The notes beneath the pieces were generated by a model. That model had not been told where the DNA came from, did not search any database, and worked only from the letters and a program-made list of their open reading frames with translations. From Amorphophallus konjac (taxonomy: Eukaryota; Streptophyta; Magnoliopsida; Alismatales; Araceae): a stretch of DNA of 64,000 nucleotides. The position numbers and the translations under genes are program-made. Positions 32,168 to 42,218 of this stretch are shown here, piece by piece. Numbering within the stretch: the stretch's first letter is position 1; the number at the start of each line of letters is the position of its first letter. The stretch covers positions 84,952,559 to 85,016,558 of the forward strand of contig CM040117.1 of assembly GCA_022559845.1 (NCBI GenBank). The letters run 5' to 3'.

Positions 32168-33729
32168 TGTTGTGCATCCCTTTAGTTTTGATGATGACAA
32201 AGGATATGTTTAATTGCTCCTTCAATATAAAGTAATGGACTCATGATAATTTGATGATGACAAAAGATGTGGTTAACTAATTCAATGCAAATCTGATAGT
32301 TCAAGTAATTTCAGGTATACTGAAGTTCTAATGAAGTCAACAAATCAGAGGAAGTTGTCAAGGTTTCTTGTCGACCAGAGTAGTAGTCATTGTCGACCAA
32401 CGAATCCAACCAAACACAGTTCAAGCTATGTTTTCTCTGTACGCACTCTGGTTGTCGACCAGAGCCCTGCCCGTTGTCGACCACGAAGCAATACAAGCAA
32501 ATCCAACTCTGTACAGACTTTTCCTCCGTACAGACTTTTCCTTTGTACAGACTCCGGTGGTTGACCAGTTACTTTTTCGCTGTACAGACTTTTGTGGTCA
32601 ACCAAAGGTCTGCTCGTTGTCGACCACGGAACAGAAAGAGCATCAGACAGAATTGCCATACATCTGGACATTGCCCCTTGTCGACCAGCGACAGGGCTAT
32701 TGTCAACAATGAGCGATACGAGCGTCAGCCTGAAGAACCAGCCGTCTGGACAATGCTCATTGTCGACCAGAGACAGGGTCGTTGTCGACCACAAGCGGAA
32801 CCGCGTCCAGAACCGAAATCCAACCGAATTCAGTTTCTGTTGAGAAAAACCTGCAGGTTGTTGCTGCAGGTTGTTGGGCGGTTCAGATGATAAGATTCCG
32901 CACGGGATTCAAGGAGAGAATCTTACTAAGAACCGGTCAAATCTTTTCTAAGATTCTATTTAATCTTCTCCCTGTTTTTAGCGAGTAATCCAACAGGTTT
33001 TGCACTTGCGCGGGAAACAGCTTCGTGCTTAATAAGAACTGGTACAAAAAGGAGAAGAGATAGAGAGCGGGGTGTGGAACATAGAGCAGAAGAAAAGGAC
33101 ACCCACGAAGATACTCTGAAAGAGAAAAGGAAGAGTGGCTCTCCGGCAATCAAGAAGCAGCAGAAGACAGAAGTGTTCTTCGGTGCTGCAGAAAGAAGAC
33201 CTGGCTCAAGGCGTTGCAAGTTCCAGCAGCAAGGCAGCTGAAGGCATCCTGCTGGAAGTCCTACAGGGAGTCTTGCCTTGTTACCTATGTGATTGAGTCC
33301 CAAGCTGAACTCTTTAATACTCTGCTTCAAAAGTCTATGTTCAGCCTTGTTACACCTTTTTCTATTTATCTTTTCATTACATCAAGAGTCAAGCTGTGAG
33401 GCAGCGGAGTCAAGCTGTGTGTCAGCAGGAACAAGCTGTGTGACAGCGGTGTTTGTGTGAGATCAGAAGTTCTCATTTAGTGAAGCCTTGCTCAAGTTGA
33501 GCAAGGGGTGGACGTAAGTCTCGGGAAGAGACTGAACCACCTAAAAATCCTGTCTTGTGATTTTTCGTGTGGTGTGTGCTCTTATTATTGCTTGCTGTCG
33601 CTATAGCTATCAGTTTTATCATTGCAACCCATAGCTTGCTTAAGGTCTAATCGATTGTTGATTTATAAATTGAAAAAGGGGCTAGATCTATTCACCCCCC
33701 CTCTAGATCTATTCAGTCCGTACTTAACA
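32168..33729 (+). mobile_element. Element D 5' LTR
   Basis: 1562 bp with TGTT...AACA ends. It contains the paired GTCGACCA array (32370-32791). No clear TATA box; TCTATTTAATC near 32956 is the best candidate. Confidence 0.95.
32370..32791. repeat. Paired GTCGACCA motifs, 22 bp apart (D left LTR)
   Basis: Five pairs start at 32370/32392, 32454/32476, 32597/32619, 32680/32702 and 32762/32784, each exactly 22 bp apart. Eight copies are perfect GTCGACCA; the others differ by one or two bases (GTCAACCA, GTCAACAA). The 14-bp spacer is variable but often like AGACAGG and ends in TT. The same set is in the right LTR (38642-39063). Confidence 0.95.
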
Positions 33730-33731
33730 CG

Positions 33732-33743
33732 TGGTATCAGAGC
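33732..33743 (+). other. Primer-binding site of element D
   Basis: TGGTATCAGAGC two bases after the LTR; initiator tRNA-Met type. Confidence 0.95.
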
Positions 33744-33757
33744 TAGACTCTCCGAAA

Positions 33758-35356
33758 ATGTGGTCTAACAACCAGGAGAGACCTAGCGGACTGAACTCTA
33801 GAAGTCTAATGGCTGAGGGACACTCAGTGACCAGACCACCATACTCTGATGGAAATGATTACTCATACTGGAAAAATCGTATGCAGGTGTTCTTGAGAGC
33901 ACAAGATCATGAGATGTGGAGAGTTGTGAGCCACGGACCCTATGATCTGCCCGAAGACGAGGATACCTGGACCAGAGAACATGTCAGAAAATCAACCATC
34001 AACTAGGGAGCTATGAACGTAATGCAATGCGCACTTCATCCCACGGAGTTCTCAAGAGTCTCATAATGTGCAACAGCCAAGGAGATGTGGGATCGACTCA
34101 AGGTCATCTATGAAGGTACGTCAGAGGTAAGGGAGACAAAAGCAAATATGTTAGTCTCAGAATATGAAATGTTTAGAATGAAAACTGATGAAAACATTTC
34201 TGATATGTATGCTAGACTAGTGCAACTAACAAATAGCTTAAAGAGTCTAGGGAAAACCTACAAGGAGCAAGAGCTAGTGAGAAAAATTTTAAGGTCCCTC
34301 ACTCCTATGTGGCATACCAAGGCCACAGTCATTGAGGACTCAAAGAACCTCACTACTATGACTGTGGATGAACTAGTAGGTTCCCTAATGGCCTATGAGG
34401 TCAATCTAAAAGGAAAGGAAGAAGAGGGCAAGAAAAAGAAACAGCTAGCTCTGAAAACTAAAATAGGCACCTCTGAATCATCTGACACTGATGACTCATC
34501 TAGCACAGGTGAGGAAACTGGTGAGCTTGCCACGCTAACAAGAAAGTTCAGAAAGTTTCTGCGGAAGGAAGGTAAGGGATTTAAAAATCCGAAGGGCATG
34601 GTAAGAAGGTCACCCCAGTTTCAGTCTGACAAAACTAAAGCCTCATCTAACAAACTTGCCTGCTACAACTGCAGAAAATCAGGACACATGAAGGCTGAAT
34701 GTCCAGAGGCTCCTAAGAAATCAAGCTTCAAGTGGAAAGGCAAGAGACCAAAGGCAATGATAAGCACATGGAGCGAGGAGGAGGAAAGCAGCGAAGAGGA
34801 AACAACCTCCGAAGAAGAAGAAGGAAACACATGTCTAATGGCCAAAGGAGACAGCAACGATCTTGAGGTAACCTCCCCTTTTCAAGATTTTTCTAGTTCA
34901 GATTGGGAAGAAGCCTATTCAGACTTACTTGATACATATGAAATAACAAGAAAGGAAAATAAAAGGTTGAAGAAGAAAGTTAATCAGCTCAATGATGACA
35001 GCAACCTAATTGCTAACAGAACTAAACTAGAATTGGAAATCACCACCTTGCAAAATAAGCTGAATCAACACAAGACAGATGAAGAAAATGTCAAAGAACT
35101 ATTGGAAGAAAATGAGATACTAAAAAACACAATTGATGAGTTAAAACTAAAGACTCAAGAATATGAACAGCAAACTAAGTTAACTCAAGAAAGAAACAAC
35201 TCACTCAAGGAAGAAAACAGTCAACTTCTGAAAGAAATAGAAAGAATCCAAAGTGAACTAAAAAACAAACAGGAAACATTGGAAAAAATGACTAAGGGTG
35301 AAGAAAACTTGAACGCGGTGTTAGGAATAAAAGTAAATTTCAGAAAGAGGGGTTAG
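33758..35356 (+). pseudogene. Element D gag (capsid, zinc knuckle, coiled coil)
   Basis: The frame opens at ATG 33758 (MWSNNQERPSG) and carries stops at 34004 (TAG) and 34064 (TAA). It is then open for 423 codons. The copia capsid region (YWKNRMQVFLRAQDHEMW, ETKANMLVSEYEMFRM, LVRKILRSLTPMWHTKA) spans 33850-34400. The single CCHC knuckle CYNCRKSGHMKAEC is near 34662-34703, followed by an acidic Glu/Ser stretch and a long coiled coil (about 34920-35310). A large coiled-coil gag is characteristic of the SIRE/Maximus group. A one-base shift at the 3' end leads to the next segment. With two point stops it is the best preserved part of D. Confidence 0.9.
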
Positions 35357-36012
35357 GATACAACCCAACAGCTAAAAAGGAATTTCAACTAAAAACGTTA
35401 AATGAAAAAGCTGACACAAAAGGAAAAGGCCCCCTGATAAACCTATATCAAAACAAACAAAAGGACATAGCTGAAAGTTCCTCTAAACAGACTAATGTCA
35501 CCTGGGAAGAGAGGAATTCTAAAGGGAAAATGGTCAATCTACATCAGCTTAAAAACAACAGCCATATCAGACGAGAAGTTCAAATTCACAGAAGTAACCA
35601 GACAAACAGAGCATTAAATCATGTTAATAAACCCAGACCTGTAAAACAAGGTGTCTGGAAACAGGCTGGTCGACAACAGACTCCTCCTATGTCGACCAGA
35701 GGGTCTGCCAGAACAGGTACTGGCTTCGGGAGAAACCCTGGTCGACCACAGACATACCAGATGTCGACCAGACACACAAACAGAACCCACAACTTCTCTC
35801 AGCTGAAACAGAATGGAAATTGGAATTTAAGAAAATGGACTCAACATAGAGGAACATTAAATCAAAAGGAACACAACCTGAACAAGTTAAGAATCGAAAA
35901 GACAAACTGTTCTAACAAAGTTTGGGTTCCCAAGATGTTGTTACAGCAGTTTCATGATTTCACAAGCTATCTTGGACCCGGGTACCATTGGGGTCCAAAA
36001 GTTTCTGTGTAA
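35357..36012 (+). pseudogene. Element D gag C-terminus and remnant before protease
   Basis: Continues from gag in the next frame (GLGYNP...) to a TAA at 36010. It is Gln/Asn/Arg-rich with no enzymatic motif. The end, KVWVPKMLLQQF then LGPGYHWGP, matches the linker before the protease of element I (KVWIPKEMVSCF). Two GTCGACCA-type pairs (35669/35691 and 35741/35763) lie inside this reading frame and are translated as Ser-Thr-Arg or Gly-Arg-Pro. Confidence 0.8.
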
Positions 36013-36734
36013 TTTGTGATGCAGGAATGTCAGGCAGTCATGCACAACAAGTGGTAAGACCGTTTAGTGCAAAAACTCCATGTAAAATATTCAAAGGTAA
36101 GAAACCATCCCTAGCTCATTTTAGAATCTTTGGTGCAAGGTGTTACATTCATAACAATGATAAGAAAGTCTTGGACAAATCTGAACCTAAGAGCAACTCA
36201 GGAATATTCTTGGGCTATTCTGATCGATCAAGAGCCTATAGGGTATTTAACACGAGAGATCAAGTGGTTGAAGAACCCCCTCATATTTCATTTGATGAAA
36301 TTAATGATTTTGGCAAAAATGAACAGGTCAGCAAGGAAGAAGAAGATGGGGAATTTCAGGATGGCAAAGAAAAACCGATGGAGAATGAAGAAGAACTGAA
36401 TCAAGAAAGAAATCAAGGTAATTCTAATGACCAAACCGAAGGAGAGGTCAACTCAGGTAACAATCTTGAAAACTCAAGACTTCTTAGAGATCATCCCTTG
36501 GATAACATTATTGGTAGTAGTCATGATCCTAGGAAGACTAGATCTCAGCTCAAGACCATTAATGAACTGGATCAACTTGCTCTTGTGTCCCAAATAGAGC
36601 CCAAATCTGTAGTGAAAACCTTAAAGGTTGAATCATGGATAAGTGCCATGCATGAAAAACTAAATCTGTTTGAAAGAAATCAGGTGAAAGAAAATCAGTC
36701 GTTGTTTATGACTCTCTATCATTTCTGCAAATAG
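36013..36734 (+). pseudogene. Element D pol remnant: integrase C-terminus joined to RT N-terminus
   Basis: The text jumps from the pre-protease linker (AMSGSHAQQV equivalent of the protease start in I) into the integrase C-terminal part, KTPCKIFKGKKPSLAHFRIFG and FLGYSDRSRAYRVFN. It then runs through the variable linker into the start of RT (LALVSQIEPKSVV, ISAMHEKLNLFERNQV), where the RT body is missing. Two large deletions are therefore joined. No catalytic residue remains. Confidence 0.85.
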
Positions 36735-38439
36735 TTATGTCAGCTAAGTATCTGCTACTGGTAAGGTTGGGAGTTCAACTGATTACTGAAGCAAGCCTGC
36801 AAGCTCCTGGTACTGCTACTATTTAGCTCTGGTGGTCGACCAACGACCGGGCAGTGGTCGACAACGCCATCAGGACAGGATACTGGATGGGTTCTGTGGC
36901 TGCGCAGATGTCGACAACAGACAGTCCCATGGTCGACAATGGATCTGTACGGAAGCAAATGTCCACTTTAGACAGGTTCCTGGTTGACACTAGTTCTGGT
37001 AGGGAATCTTCTGGACTGGTTAAACTGTTTGGACTCAGATTCATATTCACTCATTCATCATCATTCATACTTTCCATTCCCTGTGTCTGTCTATCTCATC
37101 CTGGCCAACATTTTTTTGATTCAGCATGGATTCACAAATTGAGGGGGAGTAAAAGTGTAAACTCATTCCTTGGTAAAACATTGAATAACCTAACCATATC
37201 TTCCACTAAAATCACCAAGTGATCAATAAGAGTAGCGGTTGAGTGTAGTAATGAGATTTGGACTGTACTACTTCAATAAAGTCAAGCCATAACTATGATT
37301 CTGTCACATGATTTTGAAGACTTATGATTTTTAGTAGTGAGTCGGTTTCTCTACCTGTGCTAATTCTGAACAGTTAATATAAATCCAATAATATAGCATG
37401 AATGCACGTGGATACGCCATAACTCTGTCTTCATGGTAGAGCAATGGATTGGATTCTGAGAAACTACTGCCTCCCATGTTAAAGAAAAAATTGGATGAAA
37501 AATAAGTGAGAGGCATGTGTGTCATGAAGAATCAATCTATCTCTGCTGCTCTCAAAAATTATTGAGATTGGGCATACTGAGTAACTGGGGATATTGGCGT
37601 CTGATAAACGTATATCTTCACGGATAAAAGGTGTGTCCCAGTTAAAAGTGGAATGGTTAGGCATGCTAAGTAGCCGAGGTTTCTGGCGTGTAAAAAGCGT
37701 GTCTCCTCGTGTAGAAAAGCATGTGATAAACCTGACCACAGCCTTCAAAATGATTCCAAAAAGAAAATTTCAAAATTACTCAAACGACAGAAGAAAATGG
37801 TTGACCGAAGGCATGGCATGCAAAGAAAAGCTAAAAACACTGTTCAGCTCGCACTGTTAGTCAAACAGCCTCATGAAATCTATTATAAGTTTGAGAAGTC
37901 ATATGGAGGAAAATTAGATATGGGGCGCAAGTTTATTGGTGCAATACCTTCAAATTCAATGAACCACAAGGCCCACTCTACTTGTTTACAAGGTGATCTC
38001 TGCTAAGAATGGATAGGTTAAATAAATGCTTCATTAAGGAAAGGGCGTACACTTCAATCAATTTCCCCAAAATTCAATTCGGCTGATTAAATCCTGACCC
38101 TTCGTTTTCTTCATCAAGCTGTTTCTCTACCCTAGGATAAACACCCAGGAGTCTTCGTATTTCATTCTGCTCCACCACCTCCTTTCACATCCTGTTCGGA
38201 GTGATTATTTTTTTGATTTCCCCTCTTTTTGCTGTTGACAAAGGGGGAGAAAGAGTTTGTTGTCCTTGTGCCAAATAATGCCAAGTCTACTTATGGTTAT
38301 GTTATTGTCATCTTACCTTCTCTATGGATGTCTTTGAATAACATATCTTTGAATAACATATCAAATGAATTGTCTGGCTTAAATAATTGCATGGTTTGTC
38401 ACAATGACTCATGGTTGTCATCATCAAAAAGGGGGAGAA
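36735..38439 (+). mobile_element. Element D 3' non-coding region
   Basis: 1.7 kb with no recognisable protein. It holds three pairs of GTCGAC-type motifs at 22 bp (36835/36857, 36910/36932, and a degenerate pair 36961/36983). Purine tracts are at about 37142, 38235-38252 (ACAAAGGGGGAGAAAGAG) and 38426-38439. Two related blocks near 37577-37660 (GAGTAACTGGGGATATTGG... and AGTAGCCGAGG...) resemble a pair in the H 3' region near 55930-56050. I find no env-like ORF. Confidence 0.8.
38426..38439 (+). other. Polypurine tract of element D
   Basis: AAAAAGGGGGAGAA directly before the TGTTGTGC LTR start. A second similar tract lies at 38235-38252. Confidence 0.9.
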
Positions 38440-40047
38440 TGTTGTGCATCCCTTTAGTTTTGATGATGACAAAGGATATGTTTAATTGCTCCTTCAATAT
38501 AAAGTAATGGACTCATGATAATTTGATGATGACAAAAGATGTGGTTAACTAATTCAATGCAAATCTGATAGTTCAAGTAATTTCAGGTATACTGAAGTTC
38601 TAATGAAGTCAACAAATCAGAGGAAGTTGTCAAGGTTTCTTGTCGACCAGAGTAGTAGTCATTGTCGACCAACGAATCCAACCAAACACAGTTCAAGCTA
38701 TGTTTTCTCTGTACGCACTCTGGTTGTCGACCAGAGCCCTGCCCGTTGTCGACCACGAAGCAATACAAGCAAATCCAACTCTGTACAGACTTTTCCTCCG
38801 TACAGACTTTTTCCTCTGTACAGACTCCGGTGGTTGACCAGTTACTTTTCCACTGTACAGACTTCTGTGGTCAACCAAAGGTCTGCTCGTTGTCGACCAC
38901 GGAACAGAATGAGCATCAGACAGAACTGCCATACATCTGGACATTGCCCCTTGTCGACCAGCGACAGGGCTATTGTCAACAATGAGCGATACGAGCGTCA
39001 GCCTGAAGAACCAGCCGTCTGGACAATGCTCATTGTCGACCAAAGACAGGGTCGTTGTCGACCACAAGCGGAACCGCGTCCAGAACCGAAATCCAACCGA
39101 ATTCAGTTTCTGTTGAGAAAAACCTGCAGGTTGTTGCTGCAGGTTGTTGGGCGGTTCAGATGATAAGATTCTGCACGGGATTCAAGGAGAGAATCTTGCT
39201 AAGAACCGGTCAAATCTTTTCTAAGATTCTATTTAATCTTCTCCCTGTTTTTAGCGAGTAATCCAACAGGTTTTGCACTTGCGCGGGAAACAGCTTCGTG
39301 CTTAATAAGAACTGGTGCAAAAAGGAGAAGAGATAGAGAGCGGGGTGTGGAACATAGAGCAGAAGAAAAGGACACCCACGAAGATACTCTGAAAGAGAAA
39401 AGGAAGAGTGGCTCTCCGGCAATCAAGAAGCAGCAGAAGACAGAAGTGTTCTTCGGTGCTGCAGAAAGAAGACCTGGCTCAAGGCGTTGCAAGTTCCAGC
39501 AGCAAGGCAGCTGAAGGCATCCTGCTGGAAGTCCTACAGGGAGTCTTGCCTTGTTACCTATGTGATTGAGTCCCAAGCTGAACTCTTTAATTACTCTGCT
39601 TCAAAAGTCTATGTTCAGCCTTGTTACACCTTTTTCTATTTATCTTTTCATTACATCAAGAGTCAAGCTGTGAGGCAGCGGAGTCAAGCTGTGAGGCAGC
39701 GGAGTCAAGCTGTGAGGCAGCGGAGTCAAGCTGTGTGTCAGCAGGAACAAGCTGTGTGACAGCGGTGTTTGTGTGAGATCAGAAGTTCTCATTTAGTGAA
39801 GCCTTGCTCAAGTTGAGCAAGGGGTGGACGTAAGTCTCGGGAAGAGACTGAACCACCTAAAAATCCTGTCTTGTGATTTTTCGTGTGGTGTGTGCTCTTA
39901 TTATTGCTTGCTGTCGCTATAGCTATCAGTTTTATCGTTGCAATCCATAGCTTGCTTAAGGTCTAATCGATTGTTGATTTATAAATTGAAAAAGGGGCTA
40001 GATCTATTCACCCCCCCCCTCTAGATCTATTCAGTCCGTACTTAACA
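38440..40047 (+). mobile_element. Element D 3' LTR
   Basis: 1608 bp, nearly identical to the left LTR. The main difference is a 21-bp tandem repeat at 39663-39728 (unit AGTCAAGCTGTGAGGCAGCGG) present about three times here and once on the left (near 33392). The GTCGACCA pairs are kept at the same 22-bp spacing. Confidence 0.95.
39663..39728 (+). repeat. 21-bp tandem repeat expanded in right D LTR
   Basis: Three consecutive copies of AGTCAAGCTGTGAGGCAGCGG, against one in the left LTR. The LTRs are identical at insertion, so the change arose after it. Confidence 0.93.
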
Positions 40048-40480
40048 GGCTCACCACGGCCTACAAAACTCACGGCGAAGGAAGTGCACGAGCTGGGGGT
40101 CCATCTCCCTACCTCCACCGAAGATTTCGCGCATCGTGGACGTTGATCCACGAAGAAAACGCCATTGAAGCCTCGCCGTTCCACGAACCGACGGCCGAGC
40201 TTCACCACGCCTCCACCGCCTCGATCCTCATCCTTCCTCACCCGTACCTCGCGCGCGCCGTCCCCACCTCACCCACGCTCCACCCCGTCGACCGCCGGAG
40301 AGGAGAGAGTGAGAGGAGAGAGCGTGAGAAGAGAGAGGGAGAGAAGAGAGAAATGAGAGGGGAGAGAGAAAAGGGTTATATATAGGAAAATCCAAAATTT
40401 CGGACACAACGGAGCCAGATAGATCGGAAATGCAGATCCGGGACCCGAGAAGAAGGATCTGAAAAACCCGGGGCATTACA
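40048..40480 (-). mobile_element. Element B 5' LTR, second segment
   Basis: Continues after D with its GGCTC duplication and ends GGGGCATTACA at 40480. It contains the uninterrupted target of C (GAGCTGGGGGTCCATC near 40090). TATATATA on the minus strand near 40376-40383 is the probable B promoter. Confidence 0.93.
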
Positions 40481-40485
40481 GGGGA

Positions 40486-41741
40486 GCCCCTGTATTATTC
40501 ATCCGGAAGAAGGATGGTTCGATGAGGTTGTGCATCGATTATCGGCAATTGAACCAATTGACTATCAAGAACAGATATCCATTGCTAAGGATTGATGAGT
40601 TATTTGATCAGATAGCAGGAGCTCAATATTTTTCTAAGATCGACCTCCGATCTGGATATCATCAGTTACGAATTAAGGAAGAAGATATCTATAAAACAGC
40701 CTTCCGTAGCAGGTATGGGCATTTCGAATTTGTAGTAATACCTTTTGGGCTAACGAATGCACCTGCAGCTTTCATGCAGCTGATGAACGATGTGTTTCGG
40801 CCCTATCTTGATCAATGGGTCGTGGTGTTCATTGATGACATCTTGATTTATTCTAAGAGTGAGGAGGAGTATGTTGAACATTTGAGGATGGCATGGCAAC
40901 TATTTTGAGATCATCAGTTATATGCCAAGCTTAGTAAGTGTGATTTCTGGCTGTAAGAGGTATCCTTTCTAGGGCATATCATCACAAAAGAAGGTATTTC
41001 TGTTGATCCTTCGAAGGTAGAGGCAGTAAGGAATTGGGATAAGCCTACTAATGTGACTGAAGTGAGAAGTTTCCTAGGCCTAACAGGTTACTACCGAAGG
41101 TTTATTCAAGATTTCTCCAAAATTGCGGTACCTCTGACAAGATTAACCGCAAGGAGATCAAATTTGATTGGTAAGAAGATTGCGAGCGAAGCTTTCAGAC
41201 CTTGAAGGAATGTTTGACTACTGCACCTATTTTGGCTTTACCTTCTGGAGAAGGAGGTTTTGTGGTATACACTGATGCTTCAGGTATTGGTTTAGGGTGT
41301 GTACTCATGCAGCACGGGAAAGTGATAGCCTATTCTTCTAGGTAGTTAAGGAAGCATGAAGAGAATTATCCTGTTCATGATTTGGAGCTAGCAGCAGTTG
41401 TGTTCGCCTTGAAGATATGGAGGCACTACTTGTATGGAGAAGCATTCACGGTGTTTTCAGATCATAAGAGTTTGAAATACTTATTTTCTCAGAAGGAACT
41501 CAATATGAGGCAGCGAAGATGGCTGGAGTATTTGAAGGATTTTGATTTCTCCATTGAGTATCATCCTGGGAAAGGTAATGTTGTGGCAGATGTCTTAAGC
41601 CGCAAGCCTATAGCTAAGTTATCAAGCCTCATGTTACAAGAATGGAAATTGTTGGAGCAGTTAGCTAGTTTGGATCTTAATGTTGACAAGGATCGGATTA
41701 TGATTGCTCAGATTCAACTTAAACCCGAATTATTGATGTAA
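40486..41741 (+). pseudogene. Element A reverse transcriptase and RNase H
   Basis: Continues the RT cut at 15719: [20 protein letters not shown], then [27 protein letters not shown] and the catalytic FIDDILIYS near 40830-40857. Stops follow at 40906 and 40954, then [14 protein letters not shown] and [13 protein letters not shown] of the connection domain. A frameshift near 41140-41215 leads to RNase [36 protein letters not shown] and [13 protein letters not shown]. The product would copy the RNA genome and degrade the template. All catalytic motifs are visible but at least four breaks separate them. Confidence 0.93.
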
Positions 41742-42150
41742 ATCAAGTCTCTGCAAGATGATGGGGAATTCGAAGGTTTGGTATTCAGGGCAAACGGAGT
41801 CCAAGATACATTGGTCCATTTGAGATTCTGGAAAAAGTGGGGGAGGTTGCGTACCGTTTGGCACTACCACCTTAGTTATCTGGAGTACATAATATTTTCC
41901 ATGTGTCTATGTTACAGAAATATGCGTATGATCCCACTTACATTATTCAGAATATGGACTTCGAATTGAAGGAAGATCTGACTTATGAAGAAAGACCGAT
42001 CAAGATTTTGGATCGGAAGTAACAACAACTCAGGAATCGTTCCGTAGCGATGGTTAAAGTGCAGTGGAGTCGGCGTTGAACTGAAGAAGCTACTTGGGAG
42101 TCAGAAGATACTATGCGGAGATAGTACCCTGACTTATTCTAGGTGAGCTG
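41742..42150 (+). pseudogene. Element A integrase remnant (core deleted)
   Basis: After the RNase H/spacer the text jumps at GGGGAATTCGAAGG (about 41763) to the integrase C-terminal domain (IGPFEILEKVGEVAYRLALP). The same GGGGAATTCGAAGG precedes that domain in the intact order at 46190, so the integrase zinc finger and catalytic core were removed. The tail continues DFELKEDLTYEERPIKILDRK to DTMRR and YPDLF. The stop after LPP (41873-41875) and three others break it. Confidence 0.88.
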
Positions 42151-42218
42151 TCTCACTCCCTCTTTTTATTATTAAGTGCATTGAATTTGGAGGACCAAAT
42201 TCCTTAAGTGGGAGAGGG
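42151..42218 (+). other. 3' UTR and polypurine tract of first A unit
   Basis: TTAAGTGGGAGAGGG (42204-42218) immediately precedes the TGTAATACCCC LTR start. Confidence 0.85.

Larger units (their letters stand above)
32168..40047 (+). mobile_element. Element D: gutted SIRE/Maximus-like copia element
   Basis: LTRs (TGTTGTGCATCCC...GTACTTAACA) at 32168-33729 and 38440-40047 flank a PBS, a long gag, small scraps of pol, and a long 3' non-coding region with two polypurine tracts. TSD GGCTC. Protease, pre-integrase, integrase core, RT and RNase H have been deleted. The two LTRs look almost identical, so the insertion is recent relative to the rest of the nest. It must have moved with proteins from an intact relative. 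Confidence 0.93.
15720..40480 (-). mobile_element. Element B: non-coding (LARD-like) gypsy derivative, itself carrying C and D
   Basis: LTRs of about 2.9 kb start TGTAACGACCCGAG and end GGGGCATTACA on the plus strand. The PBS (29619-29630) and polypurine tract (26815-26832) both read on the minus strand, so its 5' LTR is the right-hand one. The 2.8 kb interior has no retrotransposon protein that I can recognise. Long LTRs and a protein-free interior fit a large retrotransposon derivative copied by a related autonomous element. The region before its PPT resembles that of Tekay-type chromoviruses, an inference from short similarity. C sits in the left LTR and D in the right LTR. Confidence 0.9.

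Noticed and set aside
36735..38439. Env-like gene in copia D (as in some SIRE elements)
   Set aside because: No long ORF, signal peptide or membrane segment is visible.
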